Source: DATATV01 sp035551355 | Lineage (GTDB): Bacteria; Actinomycetota; Actinomycetes; Mycobacteriales; Pseudonocardiaceae | Reading direction: 5' to 3' | NCBI GenBank assembly: GCA_035551355.1 | Contig: DASZNF010000021.1 | Coordinates: 1 to 64,000 of the forward strand | DNA length: 64,000 nt | In this document: positions 42,417 through 51,384 of the stretch, piece after piece | Position numbering within the stretch: position 1 is the stretch's first letter | How the letters are laid out: each line of letters opens with the position of its first letter | Notes under the pieces: model-generated | Databases searched by the model: none | What the model was told of the DNA's origin: nothing | What the model saw: the letters and a program-made list of their open reading frames with translations, nothing else | Position numbers and translations under genes: made by a program

Positions 42417-43354
42417 TAGGCATCCACCGGGATCTTGTCGGACCGGACCCACACGCCCGGTCGTTCCTCCCAGAACAGCTGCACCAGCACGCCGCCGGTC
42501 TGTTTCGGGTGCACGAAGGTGTGTTTCCAGGCCGCGCCGTCGGTGACGCCTTCCTCGTCGTCGAACGGCTCGATGCCGTGCTGGGCCAGCGCCGCCCGGG
42601 CGGCGTCCCAGTCGGCGACCTGGAAGGTGACGTGGTGCACCGAGGTGCCGTTCTTGGCCAGGAACCGGTCGATGAACGAGTCCTCGCCGCGCGGCATGAT
42701 GATCTCCCAGCACACCGAGGAGCCGGGGATGTTCAGCACCAGGTCGGCCATGTCGGGCAGTTCGTCGATCGGCGTCTTCCAGATCGGCAGGAACCCGGCC
42801 AGGTCGGCGTACCACTGGGCCAGCACTTCGCGGTCGGGGAAGGCCTGGCAGATGTGGTCCATGGTGACGATCCCGACTGCGGGACCGGCCTCGCCCGCAG
42901 CCGCCGGCTCGAACGGCTCGGAGTTCTCGTCACCCACCAGGGCCAGGCTTCCGGGACCACGCAACCGGAAGCGCACCCCCGGTCCCCGGTCCGGCGGGGT
43001 CAGCGACGCGTCGATCCAGCCGTACCCGTGGTCCACATAGGACAGTCCACGCTTGTCCAGCTCGGCCCGCACCGCGTCCAGGTCGGCCACCTCGGCCCCG
43101 ACGTGGTGGAACCCCGGCCGGCCCTTCTGCTCGTCCAGCTCGGCCTGCAACGGGGAGTTCTCACCGGAGGGCGCGAGCACCACCCAGTCCTGGCCCCAGC
43201 TGCCCGGCACGGCCAGCCGCACACCCCTGACGCCCTGCTCCGGGTTGTCCCAGCGGCGCGTCGGCCGGAACCCGAAGATGTTGCGCAGCAGGGAAACCTG
43301 GCCGTCCAGGTCGGGCGTCAGCTGCGCGACGTGATCGATCCGGTAGATCCGCAT
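42416..43354 (-). CDS. Two-domain VOC (glyoxalase-fold) protein
   Basis: This 312-residue metal-type VOC protein has two repeats: RIYRIDHVAQLTPDLDGQVS with PGFHHVGAEVADLDA, and VTMDHICQAF with NGTSVHHVTFQVADWDAARA. His residues and a final Glu (QLFWEE) could bind a metal. Family relatives include methylmalonyl-CoA epimerase and extradiol dioxygenases. The ATG at 43354 follows GAGAGGA with 7 bp spacing. Its place among CoA-ester genes suggests epimerisation or ring chemistry on a CoA intermediate. Confidence 0.85.
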   Translation of the reverse strand: MRIYRIDHVAQLTPDLDGQVSLLRNIFGFRPTRRWDNPEQGVRGVRLAVPGSWGQDWVVLAPSGENSPLQAELDEQKGRPGFHHVGAEVADLDAVRAELDKRGLSYVDHGYGWIDASLTPPDRGPGVRFRLRGPGSLALVGDENSEPFEPAAAGEAGPAVGIVTMDHICQAFPDREVLAQWYADLAGFLPIWKTPIDELPDMADLVLNIPGSSVCWEIIMPRGEDSFIDRFLAKNGTSVHHVTFQVADWDAARAALAQHGIEPFDDEEGVTDGAAWKHTFVHPKQTGGVLVQLFWEERPGVWVRSDKIPVDA

Positions 43355-43379
43355 CAAGTTTTCCTCTCTCCAGACCGGC

Positions 43380-44126
43380 TCAGGACGGGTGGGGTTCGAT
43401 CCAGTCGTAGCCGTTCTGCACGAGTTCCTTGACCAGCCGCAGGTTGTAGCGGTTCATCGCGGCGATCCGGGTGGCCAGTTCCTCGACCTTGGCGTCGAAC
43501 TCGTCCGCGGCGAAGACGTCGTTGACCAGGCCCATCCGCATCGCCCGCGGCGCGTCCAGCCGGATACCGGTGAACAGCATCTCCATGGCCAGCGCCTTGC
43601 CGATCCGCTGCGGCAGCCGCTTCACCCCGCCCCAACCGGGCGCGGACCCGCCGAACTCCGGCTGGTCCGGATCTTCCTTGCCGTCCATGAACTTCGGCTG
43701 GTACGGCGGCCGGGCGGACAGCGTGATCTCCACCAGACCCATCTTCGCTTTCTCGTGGGCCACGATGAAGTCCGCGCCCAGCGCCAGCTCCAACCCACCG
43801 CCGACGGCGTAGCCGTGCACCGCGGCGAACACCGGGATGGACAACCGCGACATCATCGCGAACGTCTTCTCACCAAGGCGGCCCTGCTCGATGCGGTCCT
43901 TCTTGGTCAGCCCCTCCGACCAGTCCAGGTCCATCCCGGCGCAGAAGGCCCGCTCACCGGCGCCCTTGAGCACAGCAACGTTGACGTCCTCGTCGTCGTC
44001 GATCTCGGTGAACGCCTGCCGTAGCTCCTGCATCGTGCCCGGGGTCAGCGCGTTGAGCTTGTCCGGGCGGTTGAGCGTGAGCCAGGCGACTCGATCTTTG
44101 ATCTGCACGTCAAGGGTCTCGTACAT
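43380..44126 (-). CDS. Enoyl-CoA hydratase
   Basis: This 248-residue crotonase-fold enzyme has GERAFCAGMDLDWSEGL and VHGYAVGGGLELALGADFIV forming the oxyanion hole, and MGLVEITLSARPPYQ with a Glu at the first catalytic position. It would hydrate a 2-enoyl-CoA made by the neighbouring dehydrogenases. An insertion FMDGKEDPDQPEFGGSAPGW is unusual for short-chain hydratases and hints at a specialised substrate. It lies 18 bp after the 410-residue dehydrogenase gene. Confidence 0.92.
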   Translation of the reverse strand: MYETLDVQIKDRVAWLTLNRPDKLNALTPGTMQELRQAFTEIDDDEDVNVAVLKGAGERAFCAGMDLDWSEGLTKKDRIEQGRLGEKTFAMMSRLSIPVFAAVHGYAVGGGLELALGADFIVAHEKAKMGLVEITLSARPPYQPKFMDGKEDPDQPEFGGSAPGWGGVKRLPQRIGKALAMEMLFTGIRLDAPRAMRMGLVNDVFAADEFDAKVEELATRIAAMNRYNLRLVKELVQNGYDWIEPHPS

Positions 44127-44144
44127 GTGCTCCGTCTCTCTCCT

Positions 44145-45377
44145 TTATTTCCGGGGAAGTCCGAGGCCGCGGGTGGCGATCACGTTGCGCTGGATCTCAG
44201 TCGTCCCACCTAGGAACGTAGCAGCGACCGCGTCGGCCCGCAGGTGTGCGTAGGTGGCGTGCAACGGCGCGTCCTTGCGTTGCCACAACTGGGAGAACGG
44301 CCCGAACGCCGACGCCCCGGTGCGGGCCAGCCGCTGCAGCAGCTCGGCGCCGTACATCTGGTTCACCGACGCCTCATAGCCGGGCACACCGCCCTTGGCC
44401 GACACCGAAACCGTGTACCGGGCCAGGTTGTAGGCGATCCTGATCTCGGTGTACCGGCGGGCGATCTCCTGCCGCAGCACCCCCCGGTCGGCCCGGGCGT
44501 AGCGCTTGCCCTCGTCCGAACGCAGGTAGGTCACCAAGTCGGCCAGGGCCTGCTCCATCTTCACGCACGCCCCGATGCCCGCGCGCTCGAACGACAGCGC
44601 GTCCATCGCCACGTACCAGCCCTTGTTCTCCTCGCCCACCCGGTTGGCCACCGGCACCCGCACCTCGTCGAGGAAGATCTCGGCGAACGGCGCGGCGCCA
44701 CGGATGTCGGTGATCGGGCGGACCGTCACCCCCGGCGATTTCGCGTCCAGCAACAGGAACGTGATGCCCCTGTGCCGGACCGCGTCCGGGTCGGTGCGCA
44801 CCAGCACGAACAGCCAGTCGGCGTACTGACCGAGCGAGGTCCACACCTTCTGGCCGGTCACGACGTAGTCCTCGCCGTCGCGCACCGCGCGGGTGCGCAG
44901 ACCGGCCAGATCCGATCCGGCGCCGGGCTCGGAGAATCCCTGGGCCCAGGTCGCCTCACCCCGGGCGATCCGGGGCAGGTGCTCGGCCTTCTGCTCGTCG
45001 GTGCCGTGGGCCAGCAGGGTCGGGCCGAGCAGGAACGCGCCGATGCCGTTCACCGTGGGCACCCGCGCCCGCATCATCTCTTCCTGCAGCACGAACTCCA
45101 GCCGCCCGGACAACCCGGCCCCGCCGTACTCGACCGGCCAGTGCGGCGTGATCCATCCCTTGTCCGACAACGCCTTCGCCCACTGCCGCGCGCCCTCGCG
45201 CCGGCCCGGGTCGCCGGAGGTCCGGTCGACCGGCCAGTTGTAGCCCCAGACGTCCTCGGGCTCCATCGAGTGCTCGTCGTCGTGGTCGGCGACGTAACCG
45301 GCCGGGAAGCGCTCGGCGATGAACGCGCGCACCTCCTGCCGGAACGCCGCCTCCTCGGGCGAATCCTCCCAGTTCAC
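44145..45377 (-). CDS. Acyl-CoA dehydrogenase, large subunit type
   Basis: This 410-residue flavoprotein has EEAAFRQEVRAFIAERFPAG, the FAD/substrate strand WAQGFSEPGAGSDLAGLRTR and VTGQKVWTSLGQYADW. The C-terminal motif reads FLGGTTEIQRNVIATRGLGL, with Gly where short-chain dehydrogenases carry the catalytic Glu, so its base must lie elsewhere or on the partner. The GTG at 45377 follows AAAGGA, which overlaps the ligase stop, so the two are coupled. Confidence 0.92.
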   Translation of the reverse strand: MNWEDSPEEAAFRQEVRAFIAERFPAGYVADHDDEHSMEPEDVWGYNWPVDRTSGDPGRREGARQWAKALSDKGWITPHWPVEYGGAGLSGRLEFVLQEEMMRARVPTVNGIGAFLLGPTLLAHGTDEQKAEHLPRIARGEATWAQGFSEPGAGSDLAGLRTRAVRDGEDYVVTGQKVWTSLGQYADWLFVLVRTDPDAVRHRGITFLLLDAKSPGVTVRPITDIRGAAPFAEIFLDEVRVPVANRVGEENKGWYVAMDALSFERAGIGACVKMEQALADLVTYLRSDEGKRYARADRGVLRQEIARRYTEIRIAYNLARYTVSVSAKGGVPGYEASVNQMYGAELLQRLARTGASAFGPFSQLWQRKDAPLHATYAHLRADAVAATFLGGTTEIQRNVIATRGLGLPRK

Positions 45378-45381
45378 GCGT

Positions 45382-46974
45382 TCACGCCGTCCTTTCCGCG
45401 CGATCGCCCGCCTCGCGATCCCAGGTCGTCGCGGTCAGGCCGTGATTTCCCCGCTCCTTCAGCATGTACTTGGCCACCTTGTCCGTCGAGGTCCTTGGCA
45501 ACGCCTCCACGAACTCCACATAACGCGGAACCATGAACCGCGGCAACCGGTCCTCGCAGAACGCCACCAGCTCCTCGTGGGCCAGCGCCGCCCCGGACCG
45601 GAGCACGACGGTCAGCTTGACGTCCTCGTCCTCCAGCTCCGAGGGCACGCCGGTGGCCGCGCACTCCACCACGTCCGCGTGCAGGTTCACCTCGCACTCG
45701 ATGTCGAACGCCGAGATGTTCTCGCCGCGGCGGCGGATCGCGTCCTTCATCCGATCGAGGAAAAAGTAGTAGCCGTCCTCGTCCCGGTAGCCCCGGTCCC
45801 CGGTGTGGTACCAGAGATTGCGGAACGCCTCGGCCGTCGCCTCCGGCGCGCCGTAGTAGCCGGTGGTGATCACGAACGGCTGCTTGGGCCGCACCACCAG
45901 CTGTCCCGGCTCGCCCGGACCGAGCAGCCGGTCCTGCTCGTCCACCACGCCGACCTCGAACCGCCGGTCGTTGGGCACGCCGCACGAGCCAAGGCGCCAC
46001 TCCCCGTACGGGCTGCCGGTGATGATCCCGGCCTCGGTGCTGGTGTAGGTCTCGGCCGACCGCACCCCGAACCGCTCCCGCAACGGACCGTCCAGAAGGG
46101 ACTTGCCCATGTAGAACGTTTCCAGCGGATGATCCTTGTCCCGCGGCGTTTCCGGCCGGTTCATCAGGATCGGGATCATCGAGAACACGCTCATGCAGAC
46201 CTTGGCGTCGAACTTGCGCACGTCATCCCAGAACCGCGACGCATGGAACCGGTCGGTGATCGCGATCGCGCCGCCGCCCATCATGGCCGAGAACACGCCG
46301 TCCCAGAGGCCGGCGGCGTGGAACAGCGGCAGCGGGCAGTAGATCGTCTTGCCCCACCGGTCCAGATAGTCCAGCGAGTCGATCGCACAGGTCAGGGCGA
46401 GCGCGTGCGAGCACATCGCACCCTTCGACGGGCCCGTAGTGCCCGAGGTGTACATGATCGCCTGCAGATCGGAGAACGCCACCGGCCGGCGCACCTTCTC
46501 GGCCCCGTGCCCCAGCAACGAGGAGAACGATATCGCCGGTTTGCCGATGGAGTGATCCACCTCACCGTGCACGATCACCCGGCCCAGACCGGGCAGCCGA
46601 TCGGCCAGCTCCGCGAGCCGGTAGGTGTAGGCGGCGTCGATGATCAGCGTCGAGGAGTCCGAACTGTCCAGCACGTGCCGCAGCAACTCGCCCCGGTGTG
46701 CGCTGTTCACCGGCACCGCCACCGCGCCCAGCCGGGCCAGCGCGAAGATCGTGAACAGGAACTCCGGGCAGTTCGGCAACATCACCGCGACATGCTGACC
46801 ACCCCCCACACCCCGGGCGATCAGGCCACTGGCCACCCGATCGGTCATCTGGTCGACCTCGCCGTAGCTCAGTTCGCCCTCGTGGAACTTGAGGAACACC
46901 TCGTCACGGTGCGTGATCGCCCGTTGTCGCAAAATGTTCCCAATGACCAGATTGTCCAGCTCATCGCTGCGCAT
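45382..46974 (-). CDS. Acyl-CoA ligase (AMP-forming), first gene of the CoA operon
   Basis: This 530-residue adenylate-forming enzyme has the P-loop-like IMYTSGTTGPSKGAM, the A5 region YTSTEAG, the hinge YHTGDRGYRDEDGYYFFLDR and MKDAIRRRGENIS, and a C-terminal RTSTDKVAKYML with the catalytic Lys. It is nearest to the crotonobetaine/carnitine-CoA ligase and FadD-like groups. It activates the operon's unknown acid to its CoA ester. ATG 46974 has GGAGG six bp upstream and is preferred over GTG 46980. Confidence 0.92.
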   Translation of the reverse strand: MRSDELDNLVIGNILRQRAITHRDEVFLKFHEGELSYGEVDQMTDRVASGLIARGVGGGQHVAVMLPNCPEFLFTIFALARLGAVAVPVNSAHRGELLRHVLDSSDSSTLIIDAAYTYRLAELADRLPGLGRVIVHGEVDHSIGKPAISFSSLLGHGAEKVRRPVAFSDLQAIMYTSGTTGPSKGAMCSHALALTCAIDSLDYLDRWGKTIYCPLPLFHAAGLWDGVFSAMMGGGAIAITDRFHASRFWDDVRKFDAKVCMSVFSMIPILMNRPETPRDKDHPLETFYMGKSLLDGPLRERFGVRSAETYTSTEAGIITGSPYGEWRLGSCGVPNDRRFEVGVVDEQDRLLGPGEPGQLVVRPKQPFVITTGYYGAPEATAEAFRNLWYHTGDRGYRDEDGYYFFLDRMKDAIRRRGENISAFDIECEVNLHADVVECAATGVPSELEDEDVKLTVVLRSGAALAHEELVAFCEDRLPRFMVPRYVEFVEALPRTSTDKVAKYMLKERGNHGLTATTWDREAGDRAERTA

Positions 46975-47406
46975 GCACACCCTCCGTATGGCTTCCCGAA
47001 GGCCGTCGAAGCGGGTCCCGCGCCACCCATACGAACACGACTCACCCCCTTGTGGCTACCCCCCGACCACTGAGAACCGAATAAACCCGCTGGTCGAACG
47101 ACTGAGTGGCGACCGGCGGCGCTTCCGCCGGAGCCACGGACCCGGTGGCTACGAGGCTGATCAGGCCCTCACACCACGATCGACTGACGACCCCCGGACG
47201 GACGCGCCGCCCAGGCGATCACCTGCCATGGCGTGGGCACTCCCGGCCCGCGCACCGCGAACCCGAGCCTCCGCATCGTCCACCACTCGATCATCCGAAT
47301 CCGGCGTCGGGCCGAGTCCCCGCTCGGGGTCGCCGTCCGCCCGGGCGAGTGCTACTGCTGTTCAGACGCACCGCGCTGGGCTCAGCCGTGTGATAGGCAT
47401 GGCCGC
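46975..47406. other. Intergenic region upstream of the CoA operon
   Basis: These 432 bp hold no supported gene. They carry the promoter of the minus-strand ligase operon, which I could not place, and a small perfect hairpin (CCGGCGG-N5-CCGCCGG near 47111-47130). No clear regulator site was found and no regulator gene adjoins the operon. Confidence 0.4.
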
Positions 47407-47658
47407 ATGGCATCCGCGCCCCCTCCGCCCCGGCTTCCCCGCTGCGAGCTGTGCGGCGGCCCGCTGGTCGGCAACTTCGACGTGGTCAGCCAGCACCACG
47501 TCGGCGTGCACCCGAGCGGCCGCACCCTGTGGGCGCAGCCGTTGTCCGGGTTGAGCGCGGTGTTGTGTCTCCAGTGTGGACACACGAAACTCTTCGCCGC
47601 CGACGTGGCGAAAATCCGGGAAGAGACCGAGAAACACCCCGAGCGCTTCGCCTGGTGA
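47407..47658 (+). CDS. Small zinc-ribbon protein
   Basis: This 83-residue protein has two CxxC knuckles, CELCGG near 13 and CLQCGH near 55, spaced as a zinc ribbon, with hydrophobic strands between and a short charged helix at the end (ADVAKIREETEKHPERFAW). The partner and function are unknown. It stands alone between the CoA operon and the monooxygenase cassette. Confidence 0.65.
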   Translation: MASAPPPPRLPRCELCGGPLVGNFDVVSQHHVGVHPSGRTLWAQPLSGLSAVLCLQCGHTKLFAADVAKIREETEKHPERFAW

Positions 47659-47837
47659 CCCCGCTCGGCCGGTATTGGCTCAGGCCGCCTGCCGCACGTG
47701 GAACAGTCACAGGAACGTCTCGAACACCGCCCGGAAGCTGAGGGTGACCGATTCCGGCGTGGTGTTCTCTCCGGGCCGGGGATTGCCGAGCCGATGGTGT
47801 TCCTTCGGCTGAGCTTTAGTTGTCACTGAAGATATAG

Positions 47838-47865
47838 TGATTGACTCCCTCTCCAACTGATTGAC
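47838..47865. promoter_or_regulatory. Direct repeats TGATTGAC two helical turns apart
   Basis: TGATTGAC occurs at 47838-47845 and 47858-47865, 20 bp apart, with the second copy overlapping the -35 box. It is a candidate regulator site. A TCACT/AGTGA dyad (47823-47840) overlaps the first copy. Confidence 0.5.
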
Positions 47866-47890
47866 ACTGCGCTCGGCCCGGGTCTATACA
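47861..47890 (+). promoter_or_regulatory. Sigma-70-type promoter of the flavin monooxygenase cassette
   Basis: TTGACA (47861-47866) and TATACA (47885-47890) are separated by 18 bp. This is the best vegetative promoter match on the plus strand of the window. Confidence 0.65.
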
Positions 47891-48003
47891 GAATACGAAT
47901 TCGCGTTCGCGTCTTGGCCGGCCCGCCGGACGAGTCCGCGGCTCAGGGGCTCCCGCCCGGCTGGTGTCGGCGGGGGACATTTCCTGTGACAGGAGAGAAT
48001 TTG

Positions 48004-49221
48004 ATGAGCGTTGAGCAGCAGGAGGCCACGGCGCGGGAGGACGACCAGGTGACGCAGCGGATCGCTGCCCTCACCCGGTCGGCCCGGCTCCTGCGCGTGG
48101 AGTTGCCGGACAGTGCGGCAACGGTCGACGCGGAGAACACCGACACCGAATTCGCGATGCGGCGGATCTGGGAAGAGGGGATCTTCGCCTTCCAGCTCCC
48201 CCGGCGGTTCGGCGGGATCAGCGACGGCTCGCCGACCGGGCACACCGAGGAGTTCTTCTCGATCCTGCTGGACGTCATGACCGGGGACTCGTCGGCCGGG
48301 ATGAACTACGTCGTGCAGGCCCTGGTGACCCTGGAGATCTTCGCCGAGTCCTGCGGCCTGCCGGAAACCACCAAGGCCGAGATGGCGCGGCTGATCCGGG
48401 ACGAGGGCGTCCGGTTCTGCGCGTCCAACTCGGAGGCAGGCGCGCCCGGTCCGGTCACCGGGAAACTGACCGACGGCGGCCTGATCGTCACCGGGACCAA
48501 GACGTTCAACACCAACAGCGGCAGCGGCGGCTGGGCCAACGTCGGGCTGAAGGTCGAGGGCCAGGACGGCCGTTGGCACGCGCTGATCCCGCTCGATCAG
48601 CCCACCGTCACCATGAAGCACGACTGGGACGTGATGGGCCAGCGCGGCACGCACAGCCAGACCATCGTCTACGACGACGTGTTCGTCCCCGACGGCTACT
48701 ACTACCAGTCCTTCGGCCCGGACGAAGCGTTGCTGCCCTTCGTTTTCCTGCTGCACGCGGCGATCCTGCTCGGGCCCGGGCTCGGTGCCTTCGAGGCGAG
48801 CCTGGAGTACGTGCGCAAGCTGGACCGGCCCAGTCTTCCCGAGTTCGCCAGTGCCAGTGAGGACCCGCTGATCCGGCGCCGGGTCGGCGAGTTCGCCGTG
48901 GATCTCAATGCCAGCCGCGCCTTCCTGCTCCGCTGCGCGGGGATGCTCGAGCGGCTGGAGCCGGACGAGCCGGTGACCAAGTTGCTGGTGGAGTCCTTTG
49001 CGGTGAAGGTCTCGTGTGCGCGCACGGCACTGTCGGTGACCGAGGGGATCTTCGACCTCACCGGTGCCCGCAGCACATCGAACGCCTACCGGTTCGACCG
49101 TTTCTGGCGCAACGCGCGCACCATCGCCACCCACGATTCGACCGACGCCAAGGAGGTCTGGATCGGCGACTGGTATCTCTCCGGCAAGGAACCGCCCATC
49201 GCCGCCATGCTCCGCGTCTGA
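48004..49221 (+). CDS. Acyl-CoA-dehydrogenase-fold flavin-dependent monooxygenase (DszC/SfnC-like)
   Basis: This 405-residue protein has the dehydrogenase fold but no CoA-type catalytic Glu. Characteristic segments are GIFAFQLPRRFGGISDG, FCASNSEAGAPGPVTGKLTD, TKTFNTNSGSGGWANVGLKV and the end ARTIATHDSTDAKEVWIGDW. This is the pattern of FMNH2-using monooxygenases that oxidise S or N centres or aromatic rings. An FMN reductase and a TetR gene follow on the same strand, completing a two-component oxygenase cassette. The ATG follows AGGAGAG. The substrate is unknown. Confidence 0.87.
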   Translation: MSVEQQEATAREDDQVTQRIAALTRSARLLRVELPDSAATVDAENTDTEFAMRRIWEEGIFAFQLPRRFGGISDGSPTGHTEEFFSILLDVMTGDSSAGMNYVVQALVTLEIFAESCGLPETTKAEMARLIRDEGVRFCASNSEAGAPGPVTGKLTDGGLIVTGTKTFNTNSGSGGWANVGLKVEGQDGRWHALIPLDQPTVTMKHDWDVMGQRGTHSQTIVYDDVFVPDGYYYQSFGPDEALLPFVFLLHAAILLGPGLGAFEASLEYVRKLDRPSLPEFASASEDPLIRRRVGEFAVDLNASRAFLLRCAGMLERLEPDEPVTKLLVESFAVKVSCARTALSVTEGIFDLTGARSTSNAYRFDRFWRNARTIATHDSTDAKEVWIGDWYLSGKEPPIAAMLRV

Positions 49222-49254
49222 CCGAAACCCCTGCCACACAAGGAAAGGAGCGTC

Positions 49255-49827
49255 ATGGTAGCCCCGTTCATCGTCGGGCTGGGTGGCACCCTGCGCCCCG
49301 GCTCCTCCAGCGAGACCGCGCTGCGCGTCGCGCTGGCGGCCGCCGAGGCGGCCGGGGCGGGCACCCGGTTGTTCGGCGCGGAGGCCCTGGCCACCCTGCC
49401 GATGTACGACCCGACCGCCCCGGCCACCCCGGTAGCGCGGGACCTGCTCGGCGCGCTGCGCGCGGCCGACGGGGTGATCATCGCCTCGCCGGGCTACCAC
49501 GGCTCGGTGTCCGGTCTGGTCAAGAACGCCCTTGACCACGTGGAGGATCTCCGTGAGGACAACCGGCCCTACCTGACCGGCCGCGCGGTCGGCTGCGTCA
49601 CCACCGCCTACGGCTGGCAGGCCGCGGTGACCACCCTGCAGGCACTGCGCACCATCGTGCACGCGTTGCGGGGCTGGCCCACTCCGCTCGGCGTGGCGAT
49701 CAACGCGGCCGAGACCCCGTTCGGCCCGGACGGCCAGCCGCAGGAGCGCATACTGTCCCAGTTGCACATCGTGGCCGAGGAGGTGGCGCAGCCGAGCCGG
49801 CTCGTCGCGGAGTCCGGCAGTCACTGA
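49255..49827 (+). CDS. NAD(P)H-dependent FMN reductase
   Basis: This 190-residue flavodoxin-fold reductase begins IVGLGGTLRPGSSSETALRV, the phosphate-binding loop, and has IIASPGYHGSVSGLVKNALD for the isoalloxazine ring. It is like SsuE and related reductases and would supply FMNH2 to the monooxygenase 33 bp upstream. The ATG has AAGGAG in front. Confidence 0.92.
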   Translation: MVAPFIVGLGGTLRPGSSSETALRVALAAAEAAGAGTRLFGAEALATLPMYDPTAPATPVARDLLGALRAADGVIIASPGYHGSVSGLVKNALDHVEDLREDNRPYLTGRAVGCVTTAYGWQAAVTTLQALRTIVHALRGWPTPLGVAINAAETPFGPDGQPQERILSQLHIVAEEVAQPSRLVAESGSH

Positions 49828-49837
49828 AGGGGATCTG

Positions 49838-50512
49838 ATGTCGACCGGATCGCGCGGCGAAGGCGGCGAGGGTGTGCTGAGTTCCTGGCTGCCCGGTCTG
49901 CACGAGGACCTGCTGCACCCGCCGCGCCAGGACCGCAGCCGGCGGTCGGCGGCGCAGATTCTCAAGGCGGCCGAGGAGGTCTGGACCCGCGAGGGGCCCG
50001 ACGGGTTCACCATGGCCGCGATCTCCGCAGAGTCCGGAATCTCCATCGGCGGGCTGTACAGCCGTTTCAACGGGAAACAGGGTCTGGTGCGGGCGGTCAA
50101 GGACCGGTTGCTCACCCGGCTCGAGGAGGAGATCGCCGCGCGGCTGGGTGATCACGGCAAGGGCCTGGAGCACACCGTGCGCGAGTTCGTCGCCTGCCTG
50201 GCCGACGCCGACCTGCGTGGCGTCAGCCGGCTGCTGGGCAGCGGGGGCACCGACGACGAGCAACTCGACGCCCGGGTCCGCACGGCCCGGGGCCGGCTGT
50301 TCGCGTCGTTCCAGGCCGCCGCGTGGCGGGACCGGACCGAGATCGGCCATCCGGCCCCGGAGGTCGCGGTGTCGGCCACGTTCCACGTCGTGCTCAGTTC
50401 GCTGATCGCCGCGGACTTCGCCGACCGGGCCGAGCTGCCCGGCTCGCGCACCGGGCTGCCCGAGGAGGTCACCCGGATGTGCCTGGCCTACCTGCGCGGC
50501 GGCAACGGCTGA
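49838..50512 (+). CDS. TetR family regulator of the monooxygenase cassette
   Basis: This 224-residue regulator has an N-terminal helix-turn-helix FTMAAISAESGISIGGLYSR within RRSAAQILKAAEEVWTREGP, then a helical ligand domain. It lies 10 bp after the reductase gene, so it is part of the same transcript and probably an autoregulator that senses the oxygenase substrate. The TGATTGAC repeats upstream of the cassette are a possible target. Confidence 0.9.
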   Translation: MSTGSRGEGGEGVLSSWLPGLHEDLLHPPRQDRSRRSAAQILKAAEEVWTREGPDGFTMAAISAESGISIGGLYSRFNGKQGLVRAVKDRLLTRLEEEIAARLGDHGKGLEHTVREFVACLADADLRGVSRLLGSGGTDDEQLDARVRTARGRLFASFQAAAWRDRTEIGHPAPEVAVSATFHVVLSSLIAADFADRAELPGSRTGLPEEVTRMCLAYLRGGNG

Positions 50513-50533
50513 CCCCGTTGGCGGGCAAGGATT

Positions 50534-50965
50534 TCAGAGATCACCCGAGAAGTCCTGGGTGAGCCAGCGGTCCGGCCGGATGGTGAACAGGACCTGGTCC
50601 TCGTCGTCCATTGCCCCGGCGAAGGCCCGCCCGCGTTCCGGGCCGAGGTAGCGCACGGCGATCTCCTCGCGGGCCGCCCGTGGCGCGGGGGTGGCCGCGT
50701 CGAGCACGGTTCCCTCGATCACGACGTATCGGTAGGGCGGTTCTTCCCGCTGCACGGTCAACGTCACCACCCCGGCGTCGGTGACCAGCCGCGCCTTGCG
50801 CCGCCGCGCGCCGGTGCTGATCCGGATGTTCCCGCCGGGTGTGTAGTCGTACCAGATCGGGACGGACGTGGGTGGGCGCCCGTCGGTGGCCGCGACCGAC
50901 AGTACGGCGATGTGTTTGTCAGCGAGGAATTCCTGACGTTCGGCCTCGGTGAGTGGCCTGGGCAT
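50534..50965 (-). CDS. PNPOx-like split-barrel flavin/F420 protein
   Basis: This 143-residue protein has HIAVLSVAATDGRPPTSVPI and RRRKARLVTDAGVVTLTVQR, and ends FTIRPDRWLTQDFSG, as in pyridoxamine 5'-phosphate oxidase-related FMN or F420 proteins. The ATG at 50965 follows GGGGAG. It lies 11 bp after the SnoaL-like gene and is co-transcribed with it. Confidence 0.86.
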   Translation of the reverse strand: MPRPLTEAERQEFLADKHIAVLSVAATDGRPPTSVPIWYDYTPGGNIRISTGARRRKARLVTDAGVVTLTVQREEPPYRYVVIEGTVLDAATPAPRAAREEIAVRYLGPERGRAFAGAMDDEDQVLFTIRPDRWLTQDFSGDL

Positions 50966-50976
50966 GTGTGCTCCCC

Positions 50977-51363
50977 TCACGTGGACTGGCGCGAGCTCAT
51001 GTAGTCGCGCAAGTGCATCACCTGGCCGTCCCGCCGGGTGATGAACCAGACGTAGCCGAGGTCCATCGGCGTGTCGTCCGGAATGGTCCGGTGATGGCCG
51101 GTGGCTTCAATGATCACTTCGTCGCCGGACTCGCGTACCCGCACGTTGTCCAGCTCACCGAACCGGATGTGCTCGGGCAGCCGGCGCATGTAGGCCGCGA
51201 TCGCCTCGCGCCCCTCCAACCGCCGCACCGCGCCCTCCGGCGCGAACGGAAACTCGTGCACGGCGTCGGGGGCGTAGATGTCCAGGTAGCCGTCGACGTC
51301 TCCGACTCGGAGCGCTTCGATGGCGCGGGCGAACCAGCCCGGCAGCTTGGACGTGGATGCCAT
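50977..51363 (-). CDS. SnoaL/NTF2-like protein
   Basis: This 128-residue alpha+beta barrel protein has FARAIEALRVGDVDGYLDIY and PDAVHEFPFAPEGAVRRLEG, then a strand run ending GQVMHLRDYMSS. The fold serves ketosteroid-isomerase-like cyclases, hydratases and binding proteins; the chemistry is not predictable here. It is divergent from the TetR gene at 51391 and its start faces the duplicated operators, so TetR control is likely. Confidence 0.88.
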   Translation of the reverse strand: MASTSKLPGWFARAIEALRVGDVDGYLDIYAPDAVHEFPFAPEGAVRRLEGREAIAAYMRRLPEHIRFGELDNVRVRESGDEVIIEATGHHRTIPDDTPMDLGYVWFITRRDGQVMHLRDYMSSRQST

Positions 51364-51384
51364 GCGATCCCTCCGATATATTTA

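Larger units (their letters stand above)
47659..48003. other. Promoter region of the monooxygenase cassette
   Basis: This 345-bp stretch has no gene. Its right half is AT-richer than the surroundings and holds two TGATTGAC direct repeats and a near-consensus promoter, then about 110 bp of leader to the monooxygenase ATG. Confidence 0.55.

Noticed and set aside
43385..43400. tRNA T-loop-like GGTTCGATCC
   Set aside because: It lies inside the enoyl-CoA hydratase coding sequence and no acceptor, D or anticodon stem can be formed around it.
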